A stretch of 64,000 nucleotides of DNA from the NCBI GenBank assembly GCA_008690995.1, contig VRMN01000001.1, positions 372,001-436,000 of the forward strand. Direction: 5' to 3'. Position numbers and translations under genes: made by a program. This document shows positions 9,727 to 19,597 of this stretch, one piece after another (the first letter of the stretch is position 1; each line of letters starts with the position of its first letter). The stretch comes from Porphyridium purpureum (Eukaryota > Rhodophyta > Bangiophyceae > Porphyridiales > Porphyridiaceae). Below the pieces are notes generated by a model. It was not told the DNA's origin. It searched no databases and saw only the letters and a list, made by a program, of their open reading frames with translations.

Positions 9727-10085
9727 CCGATACGCGAGTCACACCCGTACCCATTGGGACACTGCAAGGCGAGTGGACATCGAACGGCAAAGACAGCAGC
9801 GTAATTGTTATTGTGCTGGATGGCCAAGTGCAGTGAACATGGGCAAGAAGAGGCATGCTGTGCGAGGTGGGGTCGTGACCTTGCGCTTGTCTGAACGACT
9901 CGGCTGCATCGAAGCAACAAGTCTCGAACCATTTACTATAAAAGCTGCTTGTTTACTTAGACAAGGGGTACAGTCTGTGCCCGAAATGTGGTTGGCCATT
10001 TTGCAGCCGCCCGAGCGTCGCCGCGAGCGACAGGCGCGTGAATGTGTCTGGAGCTCAAGCGAGGGGTCTGTTGTGACGTGTTCGC
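9727..10085. promoter_or_regulatory. Intergenic promoter with TATA box and GTACAGT
   Basis: A TATAAAA box lies at 9937-9943. GTACAGT follows about 25 bp downstream at 9968-9974, and the next ATG is at 10086. This spacing suggests the motif sits near the transcription start of the downstream gene. No other gene is seen in the 359 bp. Confidence 0.5.
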
Positions 10086-10715
10086 ATGAGAATGGACAGT
10101 GCGCCCGGAGCGTTTGTGGCAGGCGCTGCCATTGCAAGAGGGGCAGATGGCGCCCGGCACAGTGCACTGCGCGCGCGGTCTTTGTGCGGGCGTACGTTGC
10201 GCGCGCCCGCGGCACAAGTGATTCGCATGTTGGAACACCCCAACCCGAAGTTCAGACGTATTGAGTTCCAGGAATTCCAGAAGCCGCCCAAGGGCTTCAA
10301 CTGGGATAAGAAATACCCCGGAACAATGCCACCGGGCCAGGCCGGTGATAATTATCCCCTTGAAAGTATCGAGGACGTGTGGAAAGGCGTGGACTTGACG
10401 GTGAGCAGCGTCTATGACCGCGAAGACGAGATCATTGAGCCCTGTGTGGACTTTCTCGAGCTAGTGGCCAACTCAGGAAAACTTGTGAGCAGGAACCACG
10501 ACGCTGGCTTTGATGAGGACAACTTTGAAAAGGTGGCCAAAAAGGTGCGAGCGCAAGTGCAAGAGGAGGACCTCGAATTCGATCCGCGTGGGGATGAGGC
10601 GGATGAGTTTTCTTCCTTCTATAAGGATAGTGACGACGAGAATGGGATGATTCCAAGCGGCGCCACAGAGTTTCTCGAGTATGGCGGGGACGATGAGCGG
10701 ATGCAGCTCGATTAG
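10086..10715 (+). CDS. Hypothetical protein, probably plastid-targeted
   Basis: This is a 209-residue frame. The first 45 residues are Ala/Arg-rich with no acidic residues after Asp4 until about residue 21, in the style of a transit peptide. The mature part has a conserved-looking block (FQKPPKGFNW, YPGTMPPGQ) and a strongly acidic C-terminal third ending in DDERMQLD. There are no membrane segments. The family is not recognised. Its stop lies 23 bp from the stop of the convergent LDAH gene. Confidence 0.65.
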   Translation: MRMDSAPGAFVAGAAIARGADGARHSALRARSLCGRTLRAPAAQVIRMLEHPNPKFRRIEFQEFQKPPKGFNWDKKYPGTMPPGQAGDNYPLESIEDVWKGVDLTVSSVYDREDEIIEPCVDFLELVANSGKLVSRNHDAGFDEDNFEKVAKKVRAQVQEEDLEFDPRGDEADEFSSFYKDSDDENGMIPSGATEFLEYGGDDERMQLD

Positions 10716-10738
10716 CACTCCAAAAATTCGTTCAGTTT

Positions 10739-11824
10739 TCATTCCACGGTTTGGCAGACGAACTTACGGGCAATTTTATCTGCCATAATTTGAACCTGCC
10801 GGTCGTCAGTGACAAAGTCGTGCTTGATGCCGTAGGAAGGATCCAGAATCTCCACTTGGATCGCCTCTGGCGCGACCACATTATGTAGTGCACTCTTCAC
10901 CTTCTCCGCCTGGTGCAACGGCGCCCAGAAATCATTTTGCGTATAAATAAAAAAGATGCGCTGGCTATTCTTCGCATAAAAGTCCAGCTCGTTGGACAAA
11001 AATGGCTCTTCGTCTCTGAAGGATAAGTCTTCAAACTCGGAGCTTCCCATGTGCGCGACCGATTTGAGGACCCAAGGGAAGGCGACGAAGTATCGTTTTG
11101 TGATGTCAAGGCAGAGCTCGTCCATATCACTTACGAGAAGGTCCGTCATGCCTTCGAGAATCCGTACGGGCGTGAGCTGTTGAAGCGCTTGCACTGCAAA
11201 CCACGCAAGCGGGTGGTTGGCCAAAAAGCGCGCCCTTTTCTGATGAGCAGACTCATGATCGACCCTAATGAACGGCATGAGAAAGACTGAGGCCTGCACA
11301 AAGTCGGCCACCTCTGATTCCATGATAAGTTTACAGCAGTGGCTCCCGATCGAGTGTCCGCAGAGAACAAACTTGAAATGTCGGGCTGGTTGATTGTCGC
11401 GAGCTTCGGCTTGATCGACGAAAAACTTCAGCAACCGACTCATCTGCTCACCTTCCTCGCGAATGGTGAAGAGCTGTGGCGGCTTAACGCGGTTGAAGCC
11501 CATATAATTGAGCACCTTGATCGAGATCTTGTGCCTGCTCAGGTCGAGATTCGGGGCAGCGCACAGCGCAGTGCGCAGCGCCGTCGTCTTGTAATACTCG
11601 GCAATGCCTGGATTTCCAGGCACCAGAATCAACTGCCATTCACGTTCCGCGTTGGCCGGTGACGACAATTCGATTTCATAGTATTCACTTCGTTTCCCGT
11701 CAATTGTCTCCACCCGAGCCCTCCAAAGCGGCGGTTCGTCCGCCAGGCCGTTCACTCGAGCAGTGGGCGCGCCTATGCGCCGCCGCTTCCCATCGGTAGC
11801 ATCCGATCCACCGGGTCGATCCAT
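10739..11824 (-). CDS. Lipid droplet-associated hydrolase (LDAH, C2orf43 family)
   Basis: This 361-residue protein is read from an ATG at 11824. It has the LDAH-type start of the alpha/beta hydrolase (LVPGNPGIAEYY) and nucleophile elbow GHSIGS. C-terminally, a segment with IYTQNDFWAP could hold the catalytic Asp, and GIKHDF the His. In animals and plants the family is associated with lipid droplets and sterol ester or triacylglycerol metabolism. An in-frame ATG at 11962 would add 46 Arg/Ala-rich residues but would overlap the start of the divergent MogA gene, so the internal start is preferred. Confidence 0.82.
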   Translation of the reverse strand: MDRPGGSDATDGKRRRIGAPTARVNGLADEPPLWRARVETIDGKRSEYYEIELSSPANAEREWQLILVPGNPGIAEYYKTTALRTALCAAPNLDLSRHKISIKVLNYMGFNRVKPPQLFTIREEGEQMSRLLKFFVDQAEARDNQPARHFKFVLCGHSIGSHCCKLIMESEVADFVQASVFLMPFIRVDHESAHQKRARFLANHPLAWFAVQALQQLTPVRILEGMTDLLVSDMDELCLDITKRYFVAFPWVLKSVAHMGSSEFEDLSFRDEEPFLSNELDFYAKNSQRIFFIYTQNDFWAPLHQAEKVKSALHNVVAPEAIQVEILDPSYGIKHDFVTDDRQVQIMADKIARKFVCQTVE

Positions 11825-11954
11825 TTTTACCGTTGAGAGAGACTGTCTCGCAAGTCGTACCAGCCTGACAAACCCGCGCGCTCGACCGCGTTCCCAAAAC
11901 CCCTGCGCTGCGGCCACATGACGAGCAAGAGATACTGTTGGCGCAGCTGCGGCG

Positions 11955-12545
11955 ATGAACATTGGAGTAATTACGGTCTCCGACCGCGCGTTCCGGGGCG
12001 AGTACCAGGACAAGGGTGGTCCCGCAGCGCTTGCGTACCTGAAAGCACGCCTCGATTACGATGGAGGCATCGAGTATCATTCGCGCTGTGTTCCAGATGA
12101 CGAAGCACAGCTCGAGCTGGCCGTGCAGGAGCTCTCACGGGCTGCGCAATGTTGTCTGATTGTAACGACAGGTGGGACAGGGCTGGGTGCACGGGATATC
12201 ACGCCGCAGACCACTGAGCGGATGTGCCAAGGAATGGTGGTGCCTGGGTTTGGCGAAGCGATGCGTGCTGCATCTTTGCGACTAGGAGTCAAGACAGCAA
12301 TTCTGTCGCGCGCAGTCGCAGCCGTGTTTGAGAAACGCTCGCTGATTATCAACCTGCCGGGCTCACCCAACGCCATCGCCGAGTGTATGGATGCGGTCGT
12401 GGACGTGGTACCGCACGCTGTCCACCACATGGTGGGTGGTGTGCGTCTGCGCGTTGTACCAGCGGGCAGCAAGGACGGAGCGGGACACGCAGAGTCACAG
12501 CAAGACCCTGCGCTACACCATGCCGAGCTCAAGAAGGCTCAGTAG
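11955..12545 (+). CDS. mogA: Molybdopterin adenylyltransferase (MogA/MoaB, Cnx1-G type)
   Basis: This 196-residue single-domain protein starts MNIGVITVSDRAF. It carries the MoCF_biosynth hallmarks TTGGTGLGARDITP and INLPGSPN. It adenylates molybdopterin before molybdate insertion, the second-last step of molybdenum cofactor synthesis. In plants and animals this domain is fused to a MoeA part (Cnx1/gephyrin), but here it stands alone as in bacteria. No targeting peptide is seen. It shares a 130-bp divergent promoter with LDAH. Confidence 0.88.
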   Translation: MNIGVITVSDRAFRGEYQDKGGPAALAYLKARLDYDGGIEYHSRCVPDDEAQLELAVQELSRAAQCCLIVTTGGTGLGARDITPQTTERMCQGMVVPGFGEAMRAASLRLGVKTAILSRAVAAVFEKRSLIINLPGSPNAIAECMDAVVDVVPHAVHHMVGGVRLRVVPAGSKDGAGHAESQQDPALHHAELKKAQ

Positions 12546-12722
12546 TAAGATGCTTCAAAAATAACAACCGTGACGACTTGTAGCGAGACGTGAGCTACGT
12601 GAACAATGGTCGGACGCCGAACTTACGTCCACTAGGCAAACGGCAAAGCTGCTCTTTGCCGTGCCCGGTAAGGCGATCCGTGTATGCGCCTAGTTTAGTG
12701 CTGATATAGATTTCCCAGCCGC

Positions 12723-13472
12723 TCAGCCAGATTTTGGTTTGGGCTCCTTGTTTTTCGTTGCGTCCCTCCCTGACAGACTCAGGTTCCTCTTGCGCTGCTT
12801 GAGCATGTACATGTACATGGTCGGACCAAAGTACGCATAGCTTGCCAGGCCGCACAGGCAGAAGATGTAGAAATTGAAGATGAGCGTGCCACCAAGCGAC
12901 ACAAAGTTGACGCGGCTCTGCTTGATGTACGGCAGCGAAACAACGACCACGCCAATCTCGGCAGAGATTCCACTCGGATACAGGAGCAGAAAAGCCGAGT
13001 AACGAAGCCAATTAAGCCACGAGGGACACTCGACCTGCAGCAGCTTCAGTACGTAGACGGGGAAGCGCACTAGATCGGCGAGCGCCCATGAGACAAAGAG
13101 AAGCAGCACAAATGGCGAGCTGTATGCCTCTGGCACGCACATGAGCACGCCAAAGTAGACTAGATTCCTCCCGAGCACCTGGATACACGCTGCCTTGACC
13201 GACGAGCCCGCGAAGCCGAGCAGCGCGTGCCCAATTTCCAGGTACGCGAGGTACTGCGCGGCACTGAGAAAGGGAGACGCGTGCTCGAACACACGAGACG
13301 CGCTTCGGAACGCCACCGCCGATCCTATCGACACGCACAGCACCACAGTGTAAAGCACCAGCTGGGCGACATTGTAAATCAGCAAATAAGCACGCTGCGC
13401 TTGCGGGGCCTGGGACGACTTGTCAGTTGTCGCATGCGGCGCTTCCTTTCGCTCCTGGCCTGTATCCGCCAT
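12723..13472 (-). CDS. Very-long-chain 3-hydroxyacyl-CoA dehydratase (HACD/PHS1/PAS2)
   Basis: This 249-residue polytopic membrane protein has the PTPLA/HACD layout. After a soluble N-terminus come the segment YLLIYNVAQLVLYT, the block ALADLVRFPVY and the active-site segment LRYSAFLLLYPSGISAE, which carries the conserved Tyr and Glu. It catalyses the third step of microsomal fatty acid elongation in the ER. The C-terminus is Lys/Arg-rich and faces the cytosol in the family. The start is the first ATG. Confidence 0.88.
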   Translation of the reverse strand: MADTGQERKEAPHATTDKSSQAPQAQRAYLLIYNVAQLVLYTVVLCVSIGSAVAFRSASRVFEHASPFLSAAQYLAYLEIGHALLGFAGSSVKAACIQVLGRNLVYFGVLMCVPEAYSSPFVLLLFVSWALADLVRFPVYVLKLLQVECPSWLNWLRYSAFLLLYPSGISAEIGVVVVSLPYIKQSRVNFVSLGGTLIFNFYIFCLCGLASYAYFGPTMYMYMLKQRKRNLSLSGRDATKNKEPKPKSG

Positions 13473-13669
13473 GCTCTAAGACCAAAGATCACGGCTTCCG
13501 ACTATTCCCGCGATGCGTGTCGGCACGTCCGGCAACCCGGATGTTTCAGCTGTGCCAGAAGGAAAGGCAGATGTGGCGTGAGTCTTGAAGACTGACGAGC
13601 TGTGCGCCGTGTCGAAAGAGAGTCAGTTCCACTGTCAGGGCCCAGCGAGCAAATTACGTCCGGAATGGA

Positions 13670-15715
13670 ATGACGGTCGTTCGCTCCGTGTCATGTATTG
13701 TATCAGGCGGTGCGGGCCCCAAGTTGGCCTTTCATCGCGTCGCGCAAGGCCAGCCGGAGCGCGCAGAGGCGGCCGGCGAAAGCACAAGCACACATCACGA
13801 TGCCAGGATGTCAGCTTCGTCCCGCTCGTCGGCGTCGCGCATGCTCAAATTTCAGCAGCCGTCGGAAGGACAGGCCAGTGCAGCCGAGCGCTTGTCCCCG
13901 GAGACAGGAGCCGCTCGGACTTCTTTCATGGATGAAGATATGTGGCTACTCGGGAGTACTACTGCGCAGGATTTCAACCGAAGCCAAAGCTCACCGTCTG
14001 GCGCCGTTCCACCCTTGTCGCTCAAGAACAGCGGTACGGTGCCGTTGGGAAGACCGACGTATGTGTTCGCACCTGCTGCGCCCACCGATATCGGTTGGCG
14101 CGTGCGGGAGAAGCCCGTTCTGGATGAACTGTCCGAAGAGGCTTTCATAAAGCTGATGAGCCTGGACCCAAGCTTGTGCAATACAACCATGAAGGTGCGC
14201 GTCGGCGCCATCCGCTTCATTGGCTATCCGGTGAGAATATCACCGGATGAACTCCAACCCAATGAAAGCGACAAAGCTAGTCAGCCAGCTGCAGCAAGAG
14301 CATCTTTTTCTGCTTCTTTGCCGCAGAAGAGGACGGTTTCGTACCTGAATGTCGTTTGTGGGTTCCATGTGTCCGGAGATGGTTTCGACTCGGCGAGCGA
14401 AACTGTGTGCGAAAAGGTCGTCAAAGCTGTGGCATGCGCATTTGCGGAAGAAGAGAGGCGATGTGGATACATGACGCTTGGGCTCGTCCATGATAGCGCA
14501 CGTGAAGATGACAGTCCAGCATTGTCTTCTGCAGCAGCGACGGCAGACAATTTAGTGGATGGGTCAGACGGGTCTGTGATGGCTGATCACTGTCAGGTGC
14601 TTGATCATGTCATGCATCTACTCTATACGGGTCAAAGTGGCTGCGTGACGGTGAACGCGTGGATCTCAATCCAGGTGCCTCCACTCCCCACCTTCAACCA
14701 CGTGGCGGAGCCCAAACCCATACATCCTTTCGACTCGTTCCTGAGCTATGAGCGTGCGGGGTCCCGGACGCTGTCACAAATACCGCAAGATACACTTCTT
14801 TCGGAGTTCTTGGAGCGCGTGAGCCCATTTGTTTCGTTTGAGCAACTGCAACTTTCGCTCAACGTTCCCATGGAGGCAGTGATAAGACTTGCCGCCATGG
14901 CCGAGGAGTGGGGACTGGGGTGCGTGATTGCGACCATCACCACAGAGTCGCACCTTTGTATCCACCCTGGTCTCGATCTTCAGGTTTGTTCGAGTAGTTT
15001 CACATGCTTTATTTACGCTTGTCAGTGTTGATATGGATGGGCCTACTTACCATACGTGCGGTCCCATCTTTTTATTTGTTCTTTGTCTATGCTTGATTCT
15101 TTGTGGCTTCACGAGCGCAGGACTTGAATGAAATGGCTCAGAAATTTGCCATCTTTACAAGTCGATTTCGAGCTCGGCAGTGGTCCTTGCACGGGTTACT
15201 ATTTCAATTCTCGAAATCGCAGTCTCTCAGCCAGCATTTTGCGTCACTCGGGAGCGGCGATGATCTTCTGGGCGAGTTTTTCGAGTGCGTAAAATGGATG
15301 CTTGCGAATGAGCTCATTGCAGGGGTGAAGCGGTTCGTGGCGGTATCGAGCCGCGCGGAGCTCGAAGAGACTTGCAAAGAGCTCGAAAGCATAGGTTCCT
15401 CGGATCACGCCAGAGAGTACAAGTACGTTACATTTTCATGCTCCGATGAAAGCTCATGGTTGTTGTTGTTTTCAATGTCGCTACGACAGGCGGAAAAAGA
15501 GCGAGATATTCTGACCCAGTCGGACCCGCGCGTGCATGCGTCGTCGGCGATTCCATTCCTCCAGTGCACTGCTTCCCTTTGAAGGAATGTGTATTTCGAT
15601 CGAGGTGCTGTTGTGGGAGCTTCAGTGGACTTCTGATCAGATTCTGCGCCTTGAAGGTGCGTCGCCTCGTTCAGCGATCCGTATCTTTTCCGTTGCAGAT
15701 TTTGTCCACCCATAA
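13670..15715 (+). CDS. NPRL3: NPRL3, GATOR1 complex subunit (three exons)
   Basis: Exon 1 is 13670-14983, intron 14984-15120 (GTTTGT...GCGCAG), exon 2 is 15121-15422, intron 15423-15564 (GTACGT...CTCCAG) and exon 3 is 15565-15715. The phases agree (0 and 2). The product is about 588 residues. It shows the NPR3 pattern: an N-terminal longin-like part (VRVGAIRFIGYPV, YLNVVCGFHV), a winged-helix region (SFEQLQLSLNVPMEAVIRLA, CIHPGLDLQ) and a C-terminal helix after LLPFEGMCISIE. The C-terminus IEVLLWELQWTSDQILRL only appears after the second splice. NPRL3 with NPRL2 and DEPDC5 inhibits TORC1 under amino-acid shortage. The ATG choice is uncertain; later in-frame ATGs exist. Confidence 0.75.
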
Positions 15716-15748
15716 ATGGAATTTCGCACCACTTTGCGCACGCCCCTC

Positions 15749-16315
15749 TCACCGGGTCTGTTGCTGGTGCGTCCTTTGGCCATTTTGCTGCTGCATGCAC
15801 CGCCTCACGTCCTCTTGGATTCTTAAGTAAGTGGCGTGGTCTGCCGGAGGGGGACCACCGGCCCATAATCTGTGGCCTGGCTGAACCTGCTGCTGAAACA
15901 TATTCCCGGAATGCGCATGTTGCTGCGGACCCGACGCAAGCCCCGAATGACTCTGGTGAGCATGCGACGGCTGCGGAGACTGATGCTCTTGTTCTCGCAG
16001 TCTTTGTTCCTGTAGTTTCGTCCATGCGTACCTGACTTGCGTATACAGGTACAGGAGGACAAAGCGCAGCACATAAAACATCAACGCCCACGCCACCGCC
16101 ACAAACATCATCGCACGCGTCCATCCAGACATGGCTGGCTGGTACGGCCTTGTCGGCGGCTGCGCCTGCTGCTCGGAAAAGCGCATCTGATACGAGTCCC
16201 GAAACGTCTCGCTCGTGCCGTCTGCCAGCACGTCCTCTGCGACATACATCATGTCTGCGGGCCCCGCATACCCCAACATCCCTTCCAGAACCACCCGCGG
16301 AAACTGTGCCGCCAT
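15749..16315 (-). CDS. Single-pass membrane protein, unrecognised
   Basis: This is a 188-residue frame from the first ATG. A hydrophobic segment of about 25 residues (MMFVAVAWALMFYVLRF) sits near residue 75. It is followed by a basic amphipathic stretch and then a His/Gln/Pro/Ser-rich tail that is probably disordered. No family is recognised. The stop lies 33 bp from the end of NPRL3. The sense-strand leader is a purine-rich (GA) tract, seen as CT on the plus strand at 16336-16390. Confidence 0.6.
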   Translation of the reverse strand: MAAQFPRVVLEGMLGYAGPADMMYVAEDVLADGTSETFRDSYQMRFSEQQAQPPTRPYQPAMSGWTRAMMFVAVAWALMFYVLRFVLLYLYTQVRYAWTKLQEQRLREQEHQSPQPSHAHQSHSGLASGPQQHAHSGNMFQQQVQPGHRLWAGGPPPADHATYLRIQEDVRRCMQQQNGQRTHQQQTR

Positions 16316-16448
16316 GCTGGCCTTCAACCACCAACCTTCTATCTCTCTCTTTAGCCCTTCTCTCTCCCTCTTTCTCTTTCTCTTCCTCTTCTGCCCGAAT
16401 CCCCCCCTCCTCCCGCTTTGTCGGGCGCCCCTTTGCCGATGTCACTCA

Positions 16449-16498
16449 ACTGTACCTATGATTCAGATACTGTACTTCTGAGTCATGCAAGGTACAGT
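16449..16498. promoter_or_regulatory. Triple ACTGTAC/GTACAGT promoter cluster
   Basis: ACTGTAC at 16449 and 16469 and GTACAGT at 16492 lie about 20 bp apart in the 294-bp divergent promoter between the membrane-protein gene and COQ3. Confidence 0.5.
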
Positions 16499-16609
16499 AA
16501 GTACACTATCCACTGACACAAATTGCATCCCAAATTACATGGAGGTTCGCGGCAGAGCGATGTGGAGGATTTGCACGGTCAGGGCGAGGGAAGGAGAGGC
16601 AAGGATAAG

Positions 16610-17479
16610 ATGATACGCTCATGGGTAGCCTGGCGGCACTTGAGGAGCCTCGGGCAGAATGTGCGGCGGTGCTCGTCGTCTCCGCAGTCGCCGTCTGTCG
16701 ATGCCGCAGAAATCCTAAAGTTTAACGCCTTGTCGGCAAAGTGGTGGAACACGCAGGGACATGCTGCATTCCTGCACCGAATGAACCCGGCGCGCGTGGC
16801 ATTCATCCGCTCCGTGATTGAGTCGTTGCTCCTGAGAAAGGACGCGCCGCTGGCTGTTCTGACAGACAGGGAGGAGGATGGCAGTGGGACCTGTTTGCCG
16901 CTGCATTCGGTGTCTGTGCTGGATGTGGGTTGTGGTGGCGGGCTCGTTGCTGAACCGCTCGCAAGACTGGGCGCAAAGGTCACTGGGATAGACGGCGCAG
17001 GGGATGCTGTTAGAGTAGCAAATGAGCATGCAAAGATGGAGGCCTCGTTGCGCTCGCGGTTGGAGTATCGACACGCCACGGTCGAGCAGCTGGTGCAAGA
17101 GCAGCGTGCGTTCGATGTGGTCACGGCGCTCGAGATCGTGGAGCATGTAAATCAGCCCCGAGAATTCGTGGCTTCATGCGCTGCGTTGGTCAGCAAAAAG
17201 GGCGGTCTCCTCGTGCTGTCTACCATCAATAGAACGCCGCTTTCATACGCGGCCACGATTCTGGGTGCCGAGAAACTGACGCGCATCATTCCGAGCGGCA
17301 CCCACGATTGGAATCGCTACATCACGCCCGGAGAGCTGGGGGCTGTGGTTGAAGGTCTGGGCTTCACTGTTGAGAGAGTGGTCGGTCTGCACTTCAACCC
17401 ATTGTCGGGAGTCTTTTTCTTATCCGAGCGAAACTTGGACATTAACTATATCATGGTGGCGGCGTGGCATCCGCGATAA
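16610..17479 (+). CDS. COQ3: Ubiquinone O-methyltransferase COQ3/UbiG
   Basis: This 289-residue protein has an amphipathic Arg-rich mitochondrial presequence (MIRSWVAWRHLRSLGQNVRR). The UbiG fold follows: FNALSAKWWNTQG, SAM motif I LDVGCGGGLVAEPLARLG, then ALEIVEHV and SGTHDWNRYI, both typical of the family. It performs the two O-methylations of ubiquinone synthesis on the inner membrane. The start is the first ATG in frame. An ATG at 16539 in another frame makes a short uORF. The C-terminus NYIMVAAWHP is complete. Confidence 0.92.
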   Translation: MIRSWVAWRHLRSLGQNVRRCSSSPQSPSVDAAEILKFNALSAKWWNTQGHAAFLHRMNPARVAFIRSVIESLLLRKDAPLAVLTDREEDGSGTCLPLHSVSVLDVGCGGGLVAEPLARLGAKVTGIDGAGDAVRVANEHAKMEASLRSRLEYRHATVEQLVQEQRAFDVVTALEIVEHVNQPREFVASCAALVSKKGGLLVLSTINRTPLSYAATILGAEKLTRIIPSGTHDWNRYITPGELGAVVEGLGFTVERVVGLHFNPLSGVFFLSERNLDINYIMVAAWHPR

Positions 17480-17610
17480 GCCTTTTCTTCCCTTCTCCTT
17501 GCGTGCGTTCTCGGCTCTCGCATAGTGACGCCGTGCTACTCGAGTCAGTCGTTTGTATTGATGTCAAGTTCTGAACAAGGCGGGCAGCGTACAGATTTCG
17601 CTATTGGAGT

Positions 17611-18162
17611 CTACAGTGCCGACGCTGGGTTACTGTCTTCGTCTCGCAAGTATTGGCCTACGTCTGCTTGATTAAGCACGATGATGTCCATCGGATTTGC
17701 TTTGCGCGTGTCATGGGTCGAGCGCGCGGTGATGCCAAATCCGATGGGAATATCGCCCATGCTGTACACGACAACACCTTGTCCTTGCGGAGTATCGGTG
17801 AAGCGTCCGACACCCGCCTTGAGCACATGATTTCCATACATGTACGACATTTCCGACGACGGCTTCACCCAGACCTTGTACTTTGCGTACTTGGCGAGGT
17901 AGGGCAAGAACGTGATGTGGAGGTGAAAGTTGGAGTGGTGCGTGAACTTGCCCACGCACACACCCAACGCAGCTACCTTGGAGCGCGCATACGTCGTCGC
18001 ATGCCGCATCACATTTTCCCGCACATAATAAACGCGGTCCTTCTGCAGCCGGAAGCACCACGCCTCACTGCCCGTGTCGATGAGCTGTTTCAGGTTGCTG
18101 CCCACATACTTGGCCAGCTTTTCGAAGACTTGTCTTGTCTCCTCCTCAGTTAAGGGGCGCAT
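17611..18162 (-). CDS. NIP7: 60S ribosome biogenesis protein NIP7
   Basis: This 183-residue protein aligns over its full length with NIP7 by eye. It starts MRPLTEEETRQVFEKLAKY, continues with WCFRLQKDRVYYV and GKFTHHSNFHLHI, and ends in the PUA domain (GIPIG-type segment GDIPIGFGITARST, then VLNQADVGQYLR). NIP7 acts in 27S pre-rRNA processing and 60S export with NOP8/EBP2. It converges on COQ3 with 131 bp between stops and diverges from ISD11. Confidence 0.95.
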   Translation of the reverse strand: MRPLTEEETRQVFEKLAKYVGSNLKQLIDTGSEAWCFRLQKDRVYYVRENVMRHATTYARSKVAALGVCVGKFTHHSNFHLHITFLPYLAKYAKYKVWVKPSSEMSYMYGNHVLKAGVGRFTDTPQGQGVVVYSMGDIPIGFGITARSTHDTRKANPMDIIVLNQADVGQYLRDEDSNPASAL

Positions 18163-18464
18163 CCTATTCAAATGTCTGTGTTAACGACGCTACGCACGCT
18201 CCGGAATCCTGCGCAGTGCATATCTGTCTCGCAAACTCCCGCGCCCAGCCAAAGCTTGCCCCCAACCTTTTTCGCGCACCGACGGCCATCAACACGGAGC
18301 AAAAAAAGTCGGTAGTACAGTGGTTCACGTCGATGCGTCTTGGTCGTCCACGGTGGAAAGGAGGGACTTTGGCACGCGGCACAAGTGACGCTGCGTATTC
18401 TGGGTAGCGTTTTCGTCTGGCTCGAAGCAGGTGACGTCGTGGGTTTTCCGGCTCTCGAGTTGCC
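18163..18464. promoter_or_regulatory. Divergent NIP7/ISD11 promoter
   Basis: These 302 bp without a gene carry GTACAGT at 18315-18321, roughly midway, after an A7 run. Confidence 0.45.
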
Positions 18465-18716
18465 ATGACTAAAGCGGTGCTTCGCTTGTACCGCGAGCTC
18501 CTGAAACAAGGCCGAGGCTTTGCAGATTACAACTTTCGCGAGTACAGCCTGCGCCGCGTGCGCGAGGAGTTCCGCGCGAACAAGTCCATCAGCGATCCGG
18601 AAGTTGTGCAACAAAAGCTGGCGTTCGCGCAAGAGCAGCTGCAGATTGTCACGAGGCAGAGCACGCTGAGTCGAATGTATGCGTGGGATCCCCTTGTGAT
18701 CGAGAATCGAAAGTGA
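18465..18716 (+). CDS. ISD11: LYR-motif protein ISD11/LYRM4
   Basis: This 83-residue protein has the LYR motif near the N-terminus ([12 protein letters not shown]) and the ISD11-type block [22 protein letters not shown]11 binds and stabilises the cysteine desulfurase NFS1 and acyl carrier protein in the mitochondrial iron-sulfur assembly complex. Its size is typical for the family. The next gene on the same strand starts only 53 bp after its stop, so the two may share a transcript or the SDR promoter lies inside ISD11. Confidence 0.88.
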   Translation: MTKAVLRLYRELLKQGRGFADYNFREYSLRRVREEFRANKSISDPEVVQQKLAFAQEQLQIVTRQSTLSRMYAWDPLVIENRK

Positions 18717-18769
18717 AGTGGCGGCGTGGCCCAGAGGAGAAGCCATTTCCACCAAGCAACGAGCTCAGC

Positions 18770-19597
18770 ATGGCTGACGGGTCCGCAAACGCGTGGCGTC
18801 TAGACAACAAACTTGCTGTTGTGACAGGCGGAACAAAGGGAATCGGCCGTGCGGTGGTGGAGGAGTTTGCGAGCCTGGGTGCGCACACAATCTTCTGTGC
18901 GCGTGGCGAGGCGGACGTGGAGGCCGCGGCGCGGGAGCTGAATGCGCGCTTCCCAGATTCCGTGACGGGGATCGTCGCCGATCTTGCCGTGCCTGAAGGC
19001 CGCGAGGCTCTGCTCGCCGAAACAAGGCGCGTGGCAGAGCGCCGTGGCAGGTCAGGCAGCATCGACATTCTGGTGAACAACGTCGGAAAGAATGTTCGGC
19101 GGCCCGGCACCCAATTTTACGAAGCGGACGCCGTTGCGGATGTTTTCCGCACCAACTGGGAGTCGATGTTTTTCACGTCGCAGATGATGTTCGACCTTTT
19201 GAAGCGACCGGACGCCGGCACGCGCGGGCACGCGGTGATCTGCAACGTGGGGTCTGTCGCGGGAGGGCCGAGTGCGATTGTGAGCGGGAGTCCGTACGCG
19301 GCCACGAAGGCGGCGATGAACCAGTTTACCCGCGCGCTGGCGTGCGAGTGGGCTCCGCACGGCATCCGCGTGAACTGCGTGGCGCCGTGGTACATCTCGA
19401 CGGAGCTGGCGCAGCAGGTGCTCCGCGACGCGACGTACCGCGCACAAGTCGAGCGCGCGACGCCCATGCGCCGCGTGGGCGAGCCGCACGAAGTCGCGCG
19501 CTGCATTGCCTTCACCTGCATGCCGGCCTCCAGCTACATCACCGGACAGGTTCTCGCCGTGGACGGCGGCTTTTCCGTCTCTGGCTTTGGCTTCTAG
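18770..19597 (+). CDS. Short-chain dehydrogenase/reductase, tropinone-reductase-like
   Basis: This 275-residue classical SDR has cofactor motif TGGTKGIG (NADP type), NNVG, the catalytic Ser in SVAGGPS and the YAATK active site. Its C-terminus is [17 protein letters not shown]. The overall pattern is that of plant tropinone-reductase-like SDRs, whose substrates vary, so the substrate is not assigned. No targeting peptide is evident from the chosen ATG, the only nearby in-frame one. It lies 53 bp downstream of ISD11. Confidence 0.85.
   Translation: MADGSANAWRLDNKLAVVTGGTKGIGRAVVEEFASLGAHTIFCARGEADVEAAARELNARFPDSVTGIVADLAVPEGREALLAETRRVAERRGRSGSIDILVNNVGKNVRRPGTQFYEADAVADVFRTNWESMFFTSQMMFDLLKRPDAGTRGHAVICNVGSVAGGPSAIVSGSPYAATKAAMNQFTRALACEWAPHGIRVNCVAPWYISTELAQQVLRDATYRAQVERATPMRRVGEPHEVARCIAFTCMPASSYITGQVLAVDGGFSVSGFGF

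Noticed and set aside
15657-15698. A third NPRL3 intron (42 nt, GTGCGT...TTGCAG)
   Set aside because: It is a multiple of three with no stop inside, and the unspliced reading gives a tail of the expected length. The evidence cannot separate the two, so it was left as exon.
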